DNA of 64,000 nt from Rhizobium pisi (lineage in GTDB: Bacteria > Pseudomonadota > Alphaproteobacteria > Rhizobiales > Rhizobiaceae), in contig NZ_RJJT01000008.1 in the NCBI RefSeq assembly GCF_003938655.1, forward strand, positions 124,001 through 188,000. Reading direction: 5' to 3'. A program made the translations under genes and the position numbers. Under the pieces are notes generated by a model that saw only the letters and a list, made by a program, of their open reading frames with translations, was not told where the DNA came from and searched no databases. Below are positions 8,523 through 16,825 of this stretch, piece after piece; the first letter of the stretch is position 1; each line of letters opens with the position of its first letter.

Positions 8523-10475
8523 ATGCAACCGACATCCGGGCAGACGTCGACGAACAGGCTATGCCTGCTCGGAAGACCGCGATTGCTGGCAGCGGGGAGG
8601 GAACTTCCCTTGCCGGAGAAGTCGTATTTTCTCCTCGCCATGCTCGCCGCCGAAGCCAATCTCGAACTTGACCGCGAAACCGTCAGGCGGCAGCTCTGGC
8701 AATCCGAATTGCCGGAAAAGCGGGCGGGCAGCCTGCGCCAGCTGCTCGCGCGCATCGAGCAGAGCATCCCCGCCGATCTTCCACCGCTGCTTGCCGCAAC
8801 GCGAACCCATATCGGGCTTGCGGACGGCTGGGAGGTCGACGTCCATATTCTGAAACAGAAGGGGCCGCTTGCCCCTGGGGACAGCGAAATCCTCAACGGC
8901 GAGTTGCTCGAAGGCGCCAAATCGCCGACGCAGGGCGCCGAGGACTGGCTGACCTACGAACGCCAGCGTGTCGACGAACTGCGCTCTACCCACCTCAGCC
9001 GGCTGGTCGAGGCCGCCGACGAAAGATCGGACGAGGAGCAGGTCGCGCTTGCCAGGCGTCTCCTGGAACTCGACTCCGCCAGCGAGACGGCGTACCGCGC
9101 CTTGATGCGCCTCTATGTCGGGATGAACGATCCGGCGGCCGCACGTCAGGCCTATCTCAAGTGCAAGAGCCAGCTGAAGGACGATTTCGACACCGAGCCG
9201 GAGGAGAGCACCACGGCGCTCGCCCGCGAGCTCGGCCTGATACCCCCGGCGCAGGCCGCCGCACCGGAGCGCGCAACAGCGCCCGGCATGTTCGTCGATC
9301 CGGTCGGCCAACCGCGCATCATCATCCTGCCGCCGGAAAGCATCTTCACCGACCCGCTGATGGAGCGCGTCGGCAGGGCGCTTCTCGAAGACGTCACCAT
9401 CGGCCTCAGCCAGCAGCGCGGCTTCAAGGTGATCGCCGCGCATACGAGCCTCGAGATTCTCAGCCGTGCGGTCGATCCCACGCGCGCCTTGCCCGGCCCG
9501 CTCGACCTCAGCTTCGACTACGCTGTTTACGTCAGCATCCAGGGCCGCGACGAGGATGTCTATGCCACTTGCCGCCTGACACGGACGACGACATCGGAAG
9601 TGATCTGGGCCATCGAGCTGCCGCTCGTCATGCAGAAGATCAGCGAATCCTTCGCGCATCTGACGCGGAGGATCGTCTCTTCGCTTGCCGACACGATCGA
9701 GCGTCATGAACTGGCGATGCCGATCGGCGAGGCGCCGGCATCCGCTTACCGTCTCTACCTGGAAGGCAAGCGGCTGATCGCCCAGACCGACCTGCAGCAT
9801 CTGCGCCAGGCTCGCAAATGGTTCAAATCCTCGCTCAACCGTTATGAACACTTCTCGGCCGCCCATGCCGGCGTCTCACGCGCGCTCGGCATGGAATGGC
9901 TGATCCGCGGCATGCAGGACACGGAACTGCTCGACGAGGCGAACAGTGCAGCCCGCCTCGCGCAGCAGTCCGACCCGAACAGCGGCCGGGCCTATCGCGA
10001 GCTCGGCTTCGTGGCGCTTTATCGTCGCCGGTTCGACGAAAGCCTGGAGCATTTCCAGCAGGCCCAGGATCTCAATCCCAACGACGCCGACATTCTTGCC
10101 GATTTCGCCGACGCGCTTTCTCATGACGGCGATTTCGATCGGGCGCTGGAACTCAGCCGCGCGGCCTTCAAGCTCAATCCGCTGCCGCCGGATTATTATT
10201 ACTGGAACCTCGGCGGCATTCACTTCATGCGCGAAGAGTATGGAAAAGCGATCGAGGCGCTGGAACCGGTAAAGACGAAGCAGGCGACCGCCCGCCTGCT
10301 CGCCGCCTCGCATGCCATGGCGGGGGATACCGGCAAGGCTGGGAACTACGCCCGGGTGGTGCTGGAAAATTTCCCGGATTTCCGCAGCGAGGACATCCGC
10401 CATTTCGTTCCCGATCGCGATCCCGCTTATACGGAACCGTTGATAAAAGGCCTGCAACTTGCCGGTCTTCCCTGA
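8523..10475 (+). CDS. SARP-like regulator: BTAD domain plus TPR repeats
   Basis: The 650-residue protein begins with a degenerate OmpR-like winged helix (about 10-95) followed by a bacterial transcriptional activator domain with TPR-like helices (about 130-240; SETAYRALMRLY, DPAAARQAYLKCKSQL). The middle (about 255-390) resembles the adenylate-cyclase-associated/TolB-like segment of such regulators, and the C-terminus (about 400-620) is a run of TPRs. GTG 8511 is possible, but ATG 8523 sits better after AGGGG 8507-8511. It lies directly before the peptide-YcaO-TfuA genes, so control of that locus is likely. No direct evidence of its ligand is visible. Confidence 0.75.
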   Translation: MQPTSGQTSTNRLCLLGRPRLLAAGRELPLPEKSYFLLAMLAAEANLELDRETVRRQLWQSELPEKRAGSLRQLLARIEQSIPADLPPLLAATRTHIGLADGWEVDVHILKQKGPLAPGDSEILNGELLEGAKSPTQGAEDWLTYERQRVDELRSTHLSRLVEAADERSDEEQVALARRLLELDSASETAYRALMRLYVGMNDPAAARQAYLKCKSQLKDDFDTEPEESTTALARELGLIPPAQAAAPERATAPGMFVDPVGQPRIIILPPESIFTDPLMERVGRALLEDVTIGLSQQRGFKVIAAHTSLEILSRAVDPTRALPGPLDLSFDYAVYVSIQGRDEDVYATCRLTRTTTSEVIWAIELPLVMQKISESFAHLTRRIVSSLADTIERHELAMPIGEAPASAYRLYLEGKRLIAQTDLQHLRQARKWFKSSLNRYEHFSAAHAGVSRALGMEWLIRGMQDTELLDEANSAARLAQQSDPNSGRAYRELGFVALYRRRFDESLEHFQQAQDLNPNDADILADFADALSHDGDFDRALELSRAAFKLNPLPPDYYYWNLGGIHFMREEYGKAIEALEPVKTKQATARLLAASHAMAGDTGKAGNYARVVLENFPDFRSEDIRHFVPDRDPAYTEPLIKGLQLAGLP

Positions 10476-10530
10476 TTACATGGCCTTTTAACAAAGCCTG
10501 TAACGCTTAAATGACGCAGGCAATGTTTCC

Positions 10531-10575
10531 CTCCGATGGTTAACGGCAGCAAGGCGCTGCCAGCACCAATCGGAG
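10531..10575 (+). promoter_or_regulatory. Hairpin pairing the Shine-Dalgarno of the 47-codon peptide gene
   Basis: CTCCGAT (10531-10537) pairs perfectly with ATCGGAG (10569-10575). Inside it GGT (10538-10540) pairs with ACC (10565-10567), and GGCAGC (10545-10550) with GCTGCC (10556-10561). The GGAG at 10572-10575 is the ribosome binding site of the peptide gene, so the folded leader would hide it. No poly-T follows, so it is not a simple terminator. Confidence 0.5.
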
Positions 10576-10582
10576 ATGGACC

Positions 10583-10726
10583 ATGAAGACGAATGCTGAA
10601 ACCACCGCAGTTCAGACACAGTCGCTGCGCTTTTCTGCCGCTGCCAGGGCAGCCATGAAACAAGACGAACTCAACGTTTCCGCCAATGCGCTCGAGAGCC
10701 TGACGCATGCGCTAAGGTTCCGCTGA
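10583..10726 (+). CDS. 47-residue candidate RiPP precursor peptide
   Basis: ATG 10583 follows GGAG (10572-10575) at ideal spacing and opens 47 codons ending TGA 10724-10726, 13 bases before ycaO. The peptide begins MKTNAETTAVQTQ, contains two related LRF motifs (SLRFS at 14-18; ALRFR at the C-terminus) and has no Cys, Gly or Trp. Placement in front of a YcaO-TfuA pair is the usual place for a precursor. Lack of Cys argues against thiazole formation and fits backbone thioamidation or Ser/Thr cyclisation. The core and product are unknown; it could also be a small regulator. Confidence 0.6.
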   Translation: MKTNAETTAVQTQSLRFSAAARAAMKQDELNVSANALESLTHALRFR

Positions 10727-10739
10727 GGACCATATCAGC

Positions 10740-12002
10740 ATGTCCGCTTTCACCGACCTTGAAACGCTTGCCGGTGACCTGGAACGATCATCGGCCGGTG
10801 TCAGCGACTATCACGACCGCGCGGTCACGCCGGCCCAGACGCTTGCGGCGATCAGGCCGCACCTGCGCGAATTCGGTATCACGCGCGTCGGTCTCCTGAC
10901 CGCGCTCGATGTCCTGAACATTCCCGTCGCCTTCGCGACGCGGCCGAACAGCCATACGCTCTCGGTCTTCCAGGGCAAAGGCATCGACAATGACGCCGCC
11001 ATGACCTCGGCGGCCATGGAGGCAATCGAGACCCGGATCGCGGAAATTCCGCCGGCCGACCTGACGGAGGCGACGGTCGAAGGCATGCGGGCGGAGCGTG
11101 CCGCCATGATCGATCTCGACAATGTCGCACGCTGCGCGCCCGACGAGATCGGCAGTCACCCCATTCCCTGGTGCTCCGGCCTCGATATCCTTTCCGGCAA
11201 CAGCGTTTTTGTGCCCTGGTGGCTCGTTGGCCTCGATCATCGCGGCGAAAGGCCGCCGGGCTTCGAGCAGTCGAGCGACGGGCTTGCCTCCGGCAACACG
11301 CCCGCCGAAGCGGCGTTGCACGGACTCTGCGAGCTGGTGGAGCGCGACGCCTGGGCCTTGACCCAGCTCAAATCGCCGGAACACCTGAAGGAGAGCCGCA
11401 TCGACCCGGCCTCCTTCGGCGATGCGGTCATCGACATCATGACCGATCGGATCGCACGCGCCGGCATGCGGCTGCTGCTGCTCGACATGACGACTGATAT
11501 CGGCGTTCCCACTTTCCTCGCCGTCATCCTGCCCGGCAATCTTTCCGATCGTGTCGATGCACGCTGGTCGCATGTCTGCGGCGGCTGCGGCTGCCATCCC
11601 GATCCCGTGCGCGCCGCGCTGCGCGCCATCACCGAAGCGGCGCAGAGCCGGCTGACCGCGATCGCCGGCAGCCGCGACGATTTCTCGCCGCGCATCTATC
11701 AGAGGCTCGACCGCAGTGCAGCCATGCAGGAAGTGGTCGAACTCTGCGAGGGCGATGGCCGGATGCGCGCGTTCCAGACCCGTCATCGCCGCCCGGCGAC
11801 GATCCAGGAGACCATCCGCCAAATTGCCGGCCGGCTGACGGCGACCGGCATCGAGCAGATCGTCGTCGTGCCGTTTGCGCACGGGACCCTGCCGGTCTCG
11901 GTCGTCAGGGTGATCGTGCCCGGCCTGGAGGTCGATATTTCGGGCCAGTACATCCAGCTCGGCATGCGTGCGGTCAACACCTTAAGAGGAGCCCAATCAT
12001 GA
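10740..12002 (+). CDS. YcaO-domain peptide-backbone-activating enzyme
   Basis: The 420-residue protein is a YcaO family member: it has the ATP-binding helices AAMEAIETRIAE (about 94-105) and CELVERDAW (about 201-209). YcaO enzymes use ATP to activate peptide amide bonds, giving azolines, or thioamides when partnered with TfuA. AGGA at 10726-10729 precedes the ATG. The stop overlaps the tfuA-like start by four bases (ATGA), pointing to a YcaO-TfuA complex. No separate E1/docking protein or flavin dehydrogenase is encoded nearby, consistent with thioamidation rather than azole formation. Confidence 0.85.
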   Translation: MSAFTDLETLAGDLERSSAGVSDYHDRAVTPAQTLAAIRPHLREFGITRVGLLTALDVLNIPVAFATRPNSHTLSVFQGKGIDNDAAMTSAAMEAIETRIAEIPPADLTEATVEGMRAERAAMIDLDNVARCAPDEIGSHPIPWCSGLDILSGNSVFVPWWLVGLDHRGERPPGFEQSSDGLASGNTPAEAALHGLCELVERDAWALTQLKSPEHLKESRIDPASFGDAVIDIMTDRIARAGMRLLLLDMTTDIGVPTFLAVILPGNLSDRVDARWSHVCGGCGCHPDPVRAALRAITEAAQSRLTAIAGSRDDFSPRIYQRLDRSAAMQEVVELCEGDGRMRAFQTRHRRPATIQETIRQIAGRLTATGIEQIVVVPFAHGTLPVSVVRVIVPGLEVDISGQYIQLGMRAVNTLRGAQS

Positions 12003-12745
12003 AGGTGATGTTCGTCGGTCCGAGCCTTGGCATCGATCTCGCCGCGGCAAGAGCGATGTCTCCCCGCATCGATTTCCGGCCGCCGGCCGCCTGCGGCGAC
12101 ATCCTGAAGGCGGTAGAAGATGGCGCGACCGCGATCGGCCTCGTCGACGGCTATTTCGGCGACCTTCCTTCGGTCTGGCACAAGGAAATCCTCTATGCCC
12201 TCGAACGCGACGTCGCGGTTGCCGGCGGCGCCAGCATGGGGGCACTGCGGGCGGCCGAATGCGCTCCCTTCGGCATGGTCGGCCTCGGCGCGATCTTCGA
12301 GGACTACGAGGCCGGCCGGCTGATCGACGACGAGGCCGTCGCGCTGGTGCATGCGCCGCAGGAGCTCGGCTGGCTGCCGCTTTCCGTCCCCTGGGTCGAT
12401 TTCGAGCCGACGATCGAAGCGCTTCACGCCCATGGCGAGATTTCGCCCGGCGAACGCAAGAAACTGCTGCTTGCCGGCCGTTTCCTGCATTTTTCGGAGC
12501 GAACCTATGCGAAGGTAGTCGACGAGTGCCACTTCGCCCGCAAACCACGCCGCGACCATATCCTCGCAGCCATCCGCAAGTTCCGCGTCGAGCGTAAGCG
12601 CAACGACGCGCGGCTGGTGCTGGAGTGGCTACGCCGCGACGAATTCCTCCCCGTCAACCGTGACTGGCGCTTCGCCGCTACCTCCCACTGGGAGCTTCTG
12701 CACGCCGAAGTCACGCGCAGCGTGACTCCTGTAACGGTAGAATAA
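11999..12745 (+). CDS. TfuA-like protein, YcaO partner
   Basis: The 248-residue protein matches the TfuA core family: an N-terminal VMFVGPSLG, and GASMGALRAAE at about 78-88 with ECAPFGMVG after it. TfuA was first seen in trifolitoxin production in Rhizobium and elsewhere assists YcaO in installing thioamides, probably by delivering sulfur. The translational coupling to ycaO supports that role. No sulfurtransferase, exporter or protease gene follows within the cluster. Confidence 0.85.
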   Translation: MKVMFVGPSLGIDLAAARAMSPRIDFRPPAACGDILKAVEDGATAIGLVDGYFGDLPSVWHKEILYALERDVAVAGGASMGALRAAECAPFGMVGLGAIFEDYEAGRLIDDEAVALVHAPQELGWLPLSVPWVDFEPTIEALHAHGEISPGERKKLLLAGRFLHFSERTYAKVVDECHFARKPRRDHILAAIRKFRVERKRNDARLVLEWLRRDEFLPVNRDWRFAATSHWELLHAEVTRSVTPVTVE

Positions 12746-12811
12746 CGGTCGCAGCGGAAAGATGCACTGATGATGGAATCGTAGGGTTTCACGACCAAGA
12801 GGGCGGAAACG

Positions 12812-13078
12812 ATGTTTGAACAATATGCCGAAGGTACAGGCAGTGAATACGCAAGGATCTTCCGGCTGCTGTCGGCAGCCAAGGAGGAGGCTGAAAAGCT
12901 TCAGCTGCGTAATCTGATGCACCTGACGAACATGGCGCTGCTGCAGGTCGTCATCGATTGGGACGGCATAGATCCCGACAGGGAGCTAGACGTCAATCTC
13001 GAGAAGCTGCTTGGCAGCAAGGCCAAGATCGCAATGAAGGACGCCAGCGAGAACCTGATCCTGATCGATCGTCATTGA
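12812..13078 (+). CDS. Hypothetical 88-residue protein
   Basis: A small acidic protein preceded by GGCGGAAACG with no signal peptide or membrane segment. Residues 20-45 (KEEAEKLQLRNLMHLTNMALLQ region) look amphipathic helical, and the C-terminus is ENLILIDRH. It lies 66 bases after the tfuA-like gene on the same strand and could belong to the RiPP unit, but it resembles no known RiPP enzyme. Function not recognised. Confidence 0.5.
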   Translation: MFEQYAEGTGSEYARIFRLLSAAKEEAEKLQLRNLMHLTNMALLQVVIDWDGIDPDRELDVNLEKLLGSKAKIAMKDASENLILIDRH

Positions 13079-13159
13079 TCTCGATCGATGTCAATTGATC
13101 CCGATCAGTCGCTATTGGTCCTTATGCGGTCCGTTGGAATCGCATGACGGATTGCCGGT

Positions 13160-13564
13160 CTATTCGGCCGCGTCAGCTTCCAACTGTTCGGTGTGGGCGA
13201 TCGCCTGAACAAGCTTCAGGATCTTCTTGCGAAGAGCTTCGTTCTTGATCGAGAAGAAGGCAGCATTGAGAAGAACGCCTTCACGCGAAATGACGAATTC
13301 CTCGCTGGGAGCTGGGTTGTCGTTGGCCGTATCCGGCGTCGACAGATCGTCGAAAAACGTCCTGACATCGACCTTCAACGCGCCGGCGATTTCAACCAGC
13401 ATGCTGGCGGAAACGCGATTGGAGCCCTTTTCATATTTCTGAATCTGCTGGAACGTCACGCCAACACGATCTCCCAATTCCGTCTGGGAAACTTTCCTCA
13501 GTAGACGCTGTATACGGATGGTCTTTCCGACGTGAACGTCCACTGCATGCGGTTCTTCTTTCAT
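13160..13564 (-). CDS. XRE-family helix-turn-helix regulator (PraR/PhrR-like)
   Basis: The 134-residue protein has an N-terminal XRE HTH (about 12-66): GKTIRIQRLLRKVSQTEL, GVTFQQIQKYEKGSNR, then SASMLVEIAGAL. The C-terminal tail is family-specific. AGGAGG at 13574-13579 sets ATG 13564; a longer in-frame start at 13624 lacks a site. Layout and length resemble rhizobial PraR/PhrR regulators of biofilm and stress genes; orthology is not proven. Confidence 0.75.
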   Translation of the reverse strand: MKEEPHAVDVHVGKTIRIQRLLRKVSQTELGDRVGVTFQQIQKYEKGSNRVSASMLVEIAGALKVDVRTFFDDLSTPDTANDNPAPSEEFVISREGVLLNAAFFSIKNEALRKKILKLVQAIAHTEQLEADAAE

Positions 13565-13825
13565 TTTATTTTCCCTCCTGAGGCCAGCGGACATGAGGTT
13601 ATTCGTCATATCCCTGCCTGACAACTTTTACCCGAGATGTATAAAGCTCGCAATTGCTTGGTTGTAAGTCGTCTCAAACCGAAACACTGCAATGCTTCAT
13701 TCAGTATCCAGCAAAAAACATGCCAAAGTAGCACTTTTGTAAGGCACATCACGTTTTTCGCGATGCCGGAGCGTTCGCGCGAAAAATTGTGCGGCGGCTT
13801 GCCCTCAGGAATTGCGTAAACCGGA

Positions 13826-14662
13826 TCAGAGCGACCAGAGGCGCTGCGCATTGGCGAAAAGCAGCTTGGAGCGCTCCGCCTCGCTGCTGGAGGAAAGCAC
13901 GGCATGGGTCGCGGCCACCCAGGTGGAAAGCCCGCCGCCGCGCGTGCAGACCGGCCAGTCGCTGCCCCAGACGACGCGATCCCAGCCGAAACTTGCAATC
14001 ACATGTTCGATGTAAGGCCTCAGCGTCTGCGCCGTCCATGTCTCGGCATCGGCATAGGCGACGACACCCGAGACCTTGCAGATGACGTTCGGCCGCCGGG
14101 CGATCTCCGATACACCGGCCTTCCAGGGCTCGAAGGCATCCGAGCGGATATCGGGCACGCCGCAATGATCGAGAACGAACTGCACATCCGGGGCAAGATC
14201 GACGAGGGCGGTCACGCGGCCTGCCTGATGCGGAAGCGTGCAGAGGTCGAAGGTCAGGCCGCTGCCGCCGATCCGCCTGATGTTTTCGCGAAACAGCGCG
14301 CCTTCGGACACGTCGTCGGGCACGACATGCAGCACGCGGCGGAATCCCTTGACGAAGGGATCGGCCTTTTGCCGCTCGAGATAGGCGGCAAAGCCTTCGT
14401 CTTCCGGCCGGCAGGAAACGATGGCGCCGGCAATCATGCTGCCTGCCCGTTTGGCAATGCCGGCGACATGATCAGTCTCGGCCTGTATGACGGCAGGATC
14501 GACGTCGACTTCCATGTGCAGCACTTTCGTGATGCCGCAGCGCCGGGCCTCGGCCGCATAAGTCTCATAGAGGAAATCGTGATCGAGGTCAGGCTCGCCC
14601 GAAAGCCAGGGATAATGCAGCGCCGACCGGTCGATGATATGCAGATGGGTATCGATGAGCAC
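13826..14662 (-). CDS. L-fuconolactonase-type amidohydrolase (COG3618)
   Basis: The 278-residue protein is a metal-dependent TIM-barrel hydrolase of the 2-pyrone-4,6-dicarboxylate lactonase/fuconolactonase group: N-terminal DTHLHI, a central FVLDHCG and the C-terminal GSDWPVC. It is predicted to open L-fucono-1,5-lactone to L-fuconate, the substrate of the dehydratase at 16826-18103. The start is GTG at 14662 with GGAGG about 9 bases before it. The neighbouring IclR regulator, dehydrogenase and dehydratase support the pathway call. Confidence 0.8.
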   Translation of the reverse strand: MLIDTHLHIIDRSALHYPWLSGEPDLDHDFLYETYAAEARRCGITKVLHMEVDVDPAVIQAETDHVAGIAKRAGSMIAGAIVSCRPEDEGFAAYLERQKADPFVKGFRRVLHVVPDDVSEGALFRENIRRIGGSGLTFDLCTLPHQAGRVTALVDLAPDVQFVLDHCGVPDIRSDAFEPWKAGVSEIARRPNVICKVSGVVAYADAETWTAQTLRPYIEHVIASFGWDRVVWGSDWPVCTRGGGLSTWVAATHAVLSSSSEAERSKLLFANAQRLWSL

Positions 14663-14733
14663 GCTCTTTTTCCTCCGGGGAGTGGCCTTCCGGCAACCTA
14701 TCTTTGGTGAATGGATTGTTCAAATAGAAATTC

Positions 14734-15525
14734 TCAGCTGTCAGCGGGGCTGGCGACGTCGGCGCCGGCCAGCAGCGAAAGCTGGGCTGCGGTCTTCTGC
14801 ACCAGCAGGATCGTCTGGCTGATATCGGGTGCCGAAGGCGCATTCACGAGAGCGATGAACGGACAGGTGAGGGCGGCGATGCAGCGCCGGTCCGGCCCGA
14901 GAACGGGAGCGGAAAGATTGTAGACGCCTGACGTCTGGGCGCTTGCCATCATCTCGTAGCCGCGCTCGCGGATCTGGTTGAGACGGTCGTAGAATTCCGC
15001 GCCGAGTTCGATGTCGGTGTGGCTACGCACATGTTCCAAGATCATCATCTCCCGTTCCTCCTCGCTGCGGAAGGCGAGGAGCACATGGCCCGAACCGGTG
15101 TCGAAGAGACTGATATGGGCACCGACACGGATCGAAAATCCCCAGTAATCCGGCGCCTCTTGCTGGGCGATGACAACAGCCGCGCCGCGGTCGAACACGG
15201 CAAGGTGATTGGCCTGGCGCGTGCGCTGGGCAAGATCGCGCATCAGCGGCGTAGCATAGGAAGCAAGCCGGCGCACCGGTGCGTGCAGCTGGGCGAGACC
15301 GAAGAGTTTCAAGGTCAGCGAGTAGCGATCGCCGTCCAGCCTGGTGACGTAACCGCGGCGCACCAGACGGTCGAGCATGCGGTAGAATTCATTGGGGCTG
15401 CGGTCGAGCCGCTTGGCGATCTCTGCCTGGGTGAGGCCGCTGTCGACGCCGGCAAGCAGCTCCAGAATATCGAGGCCCTTGTCGAGGGCAGGAGCGCGGT
15501 AGCGGTCGGACTCGTCGATCTCCAT
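14734..15525 (-). CDS. IclR-family regulator of the fucose cluster
   Basis: The 263-residue protein has an N-terminal winged helix (about 8-75; ALDKGLDILELLAG, LTQAEIAKRLDRSPNEFYRMLDRL) and a C-terminal IclR effector domain. AGGAGGAAGG just before ATG 15525 fixes the start; upstream in-frame codons are non-coding. It is divergent from the SDR/dehydratase genes and precedes the lactonase on the same strand, so it probably senses an intermediate of L-fucose breakdown. Confidence 0.9.
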   Translation of the reverse strand: MEIDESDRYRAPALDKGLDILELLAGVDSGLTQAEIAKRLDRSPNEFYRMLDRLVRRGYVTRLDGDRYSLTLKLFGLAQLHAPVRRLASYATPLMRDLAQRTRQANHLAVFDRGAAVVIAQQEAPDYWGFSIRVGAHISLFDTGSGHVLLAFRSEEEREMMILEHVRSHTDIELGAEFYDRLNQIRERGYEMMASAQTSGVYNLSAPVLGPDRRCIAALTCPFIALVNAPSAPDISQTILLVQKTAAQLSLLAGADVASPADS

Positions 15526-15611
15526 TCCTTCCTCCTGTGAATATAGTCCTGCATATACGCAGAACCGCAGCCGGAAAAGGAAAACTTCGCACTTGACCCT
15601 TGGCCAATCGT

Positions 15612-15634
15612 CTGTTTGTCTATAAACAGACAAA
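15612..15634. promoter_or_regulatory. Nested palindromes, candidate IclR operator
   Basis: TTTGTCT (15615-15621) and AGACAAA (15628-15634) form a perfect repeat, and CTGTTT (15612-15617) with AAACAG (15624-15629) a second, overlapping one. They lie about 90 bases before the IclR start in the divergent control region, the usual place for an IclR site. Confidence 0.5.
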
Positions 15635-15722
15635 TTATAGCTGAAGACACGCTGGGAAGGCGAAAGCCTGGAGACGTCCAAACGGCGAGATCACAAACAC
15701 GCCGGGGACAGGGAGGAAGACC

Positions 15723-15863
15723 ATGCAGCGCATGGGAATAACCATCAGCCCCGGAGCCGGCCCGGAAGCAAGGCGGCGTGCTGCGCTAACCTTGCCAGAA
15801 CCCGGTCGAAGCGCGCAAAGAAAGCTGAAGCATGTCGCGCGAAACCAAGGACCTGAAGCGTGA
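15723..15863 (+). pseudogene. Possible remnant of an L-rhamnose/L-fucose mutarotase-family gene
   Basis: GGGAGGAAGACC is followed by ATG 15723 and a 46-codon frame beginning MQRMGITI. MQRMG is the usual start of L-rhamnose mutarotase (RhaM/RhaU, DUF718) proteins of about 105 residues, and such a sugar mutarotase fits a fucose operon. After about eight codons the similarity fades into an Arg/Ala-rich sequence and a stop, as expected of a deleted, shifted gene. The resemblance is short, so it may be chance. Confidence 0.35.
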
Positions 15864-15995
15864 CAGGCGAATCTGAAAGATCGCGATACACTTTAGTGAT
15901 AGACGGCGACGGGCGAGCTTCATGGCTGAGCCTTCGCCTGAGACGCATTGGCATACCATCGTCCAGCGTGGACAAATCAAGAAAAGGCCCGTGAC

Positions 15996-16730
15996 ATGAC
16001 AAACAGACTTTCCGGCAAGACCGTTCTCATCACCGCCGCCGGTCAGGGCATCGGCCGGGCGACGGCAATAGCCTTTGCCGCGGCCGGCGCCAAGGTCCAC
16101 GCGACCGACATCAACATCGATGCGCTGGCTGCCCTTGCCGCCGAAACCGGCGTTTCCACCCATAAGCTCAACGTGCTCGAAGAGGATGCGGTCAACACCC
16201 TCGTCGCCGAAATCGGCGCCGTCGACGTGCTGTTCAACTGCGCCGGCTTCGTCCATGCGGGCTCGATCCTCGAGATGAAGGATTCCGATCTCGAATTCGC
16301 CTTCAACCTCAACGTCAAGGCGATGATCCGCACGATCCGCGCGGTGCTGCCCGGCATGCTTGAGCGCAAGGACGGGGCGATCATCAACATGGCCTCCGTC
16401 GCTTCCAGCATCAAGGGCGTGCCGAACCGCTTTGCCTACGGCGTCACCAAGGCGGCGGTCATCGGCCTCACCAAATCCGTCGCCGCCGATTATGTCGCTC
16501 AAGGCATCCGCTGCAACGCCATCTGCCCCGGCACGGTGGAAAGCCCGTCGCTGCAGGACCGCATGCGTGCCCAAGGCGATTATGATGCAGCGCGCGCCGC
16601 CTTCATCGCTCGCCAGCCGATGGGTCGACTCGGCACGCCGGAGGAGATCGCCGATCTTGCCGTCTATCTCGCCGGTGCGACCTACACGTCGGGCCAGGCG
16701 ATCGCCATCGACGGCGGCTGGACGATCTGA
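15996..16730 (+). CDS. SDR, probable 2-keto-3-deoxy-L-fuconate dehydrogenase
   Basis: A 244-residue classical short-chain dehydrogenase: NAD-binding GxxxGIG (AAGQGIG), NCAG, catalytic S and YxxxK (SSIKG then YGVTK), and a C-terminal IDGGW. It is predicted to oxidise 2-keto-3-deoxy-L-fuconate made by the next gene's product. ATG 15996 follows AAAAGG. Substrate assignment rests on the fucose-pathway neighbours, since SDR sequences alone do not fix it. Confidence 0.8.
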   Translation: MTNRLSGKTVLITAAGQGIGRATAIAFAAAGAKVHATDINIDALAALAAETGVSTHKLNVLEEDAVNTLVAEIGAVDVLFNCAGFVHAGSILEMKDSDLEFAFNLNVKAMIRTIRAVLPGMLERKDGAIINMASVASSIKGVPNRFAYGVTKAAVIGLTKSVAADYVAQGIRCNAICPGTVESPSLQDRMRAQGDYDAARAAFIARQPMGRLGTPEEIADLAVYLAGATYTSGQAIAIDGGWTI

Positions 16731-16747
16731 TTTCAGCCGATCATGCC

Positions 16748-16765
16748 GCCGGCAGTCCTGCCGGC
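16748..16765 (+). other. GC-rich hairpin between SDR and dehydratase genes
   Basis: GCCGGCAG-TC-CTGCCGGC is an uninterrupted inverted repeat 18 bases after the SDR stop. There is no T-run after it, so it may stabilise or process the mRNA rather than terminate it. Confidence 0.4.
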
Positions 16766-16825
16766 CGGCCACTGCCGTCGACCCATATGAACGGCCCTAT
16801 ACAATTATAATCGGGAGGAACAACC

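Larger units (their letters stand above)
15526..15995. other. Divergent control region between iclR and the SDR gene
   Basis: These 470 bases hold the palindromic operator candidate and a broken gene remnant (both listed separately). The rest shows no intact gene. The size is more than a promoter needs, fitting loss of a former first gene of the rightward operon. Confidence 0.5.
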
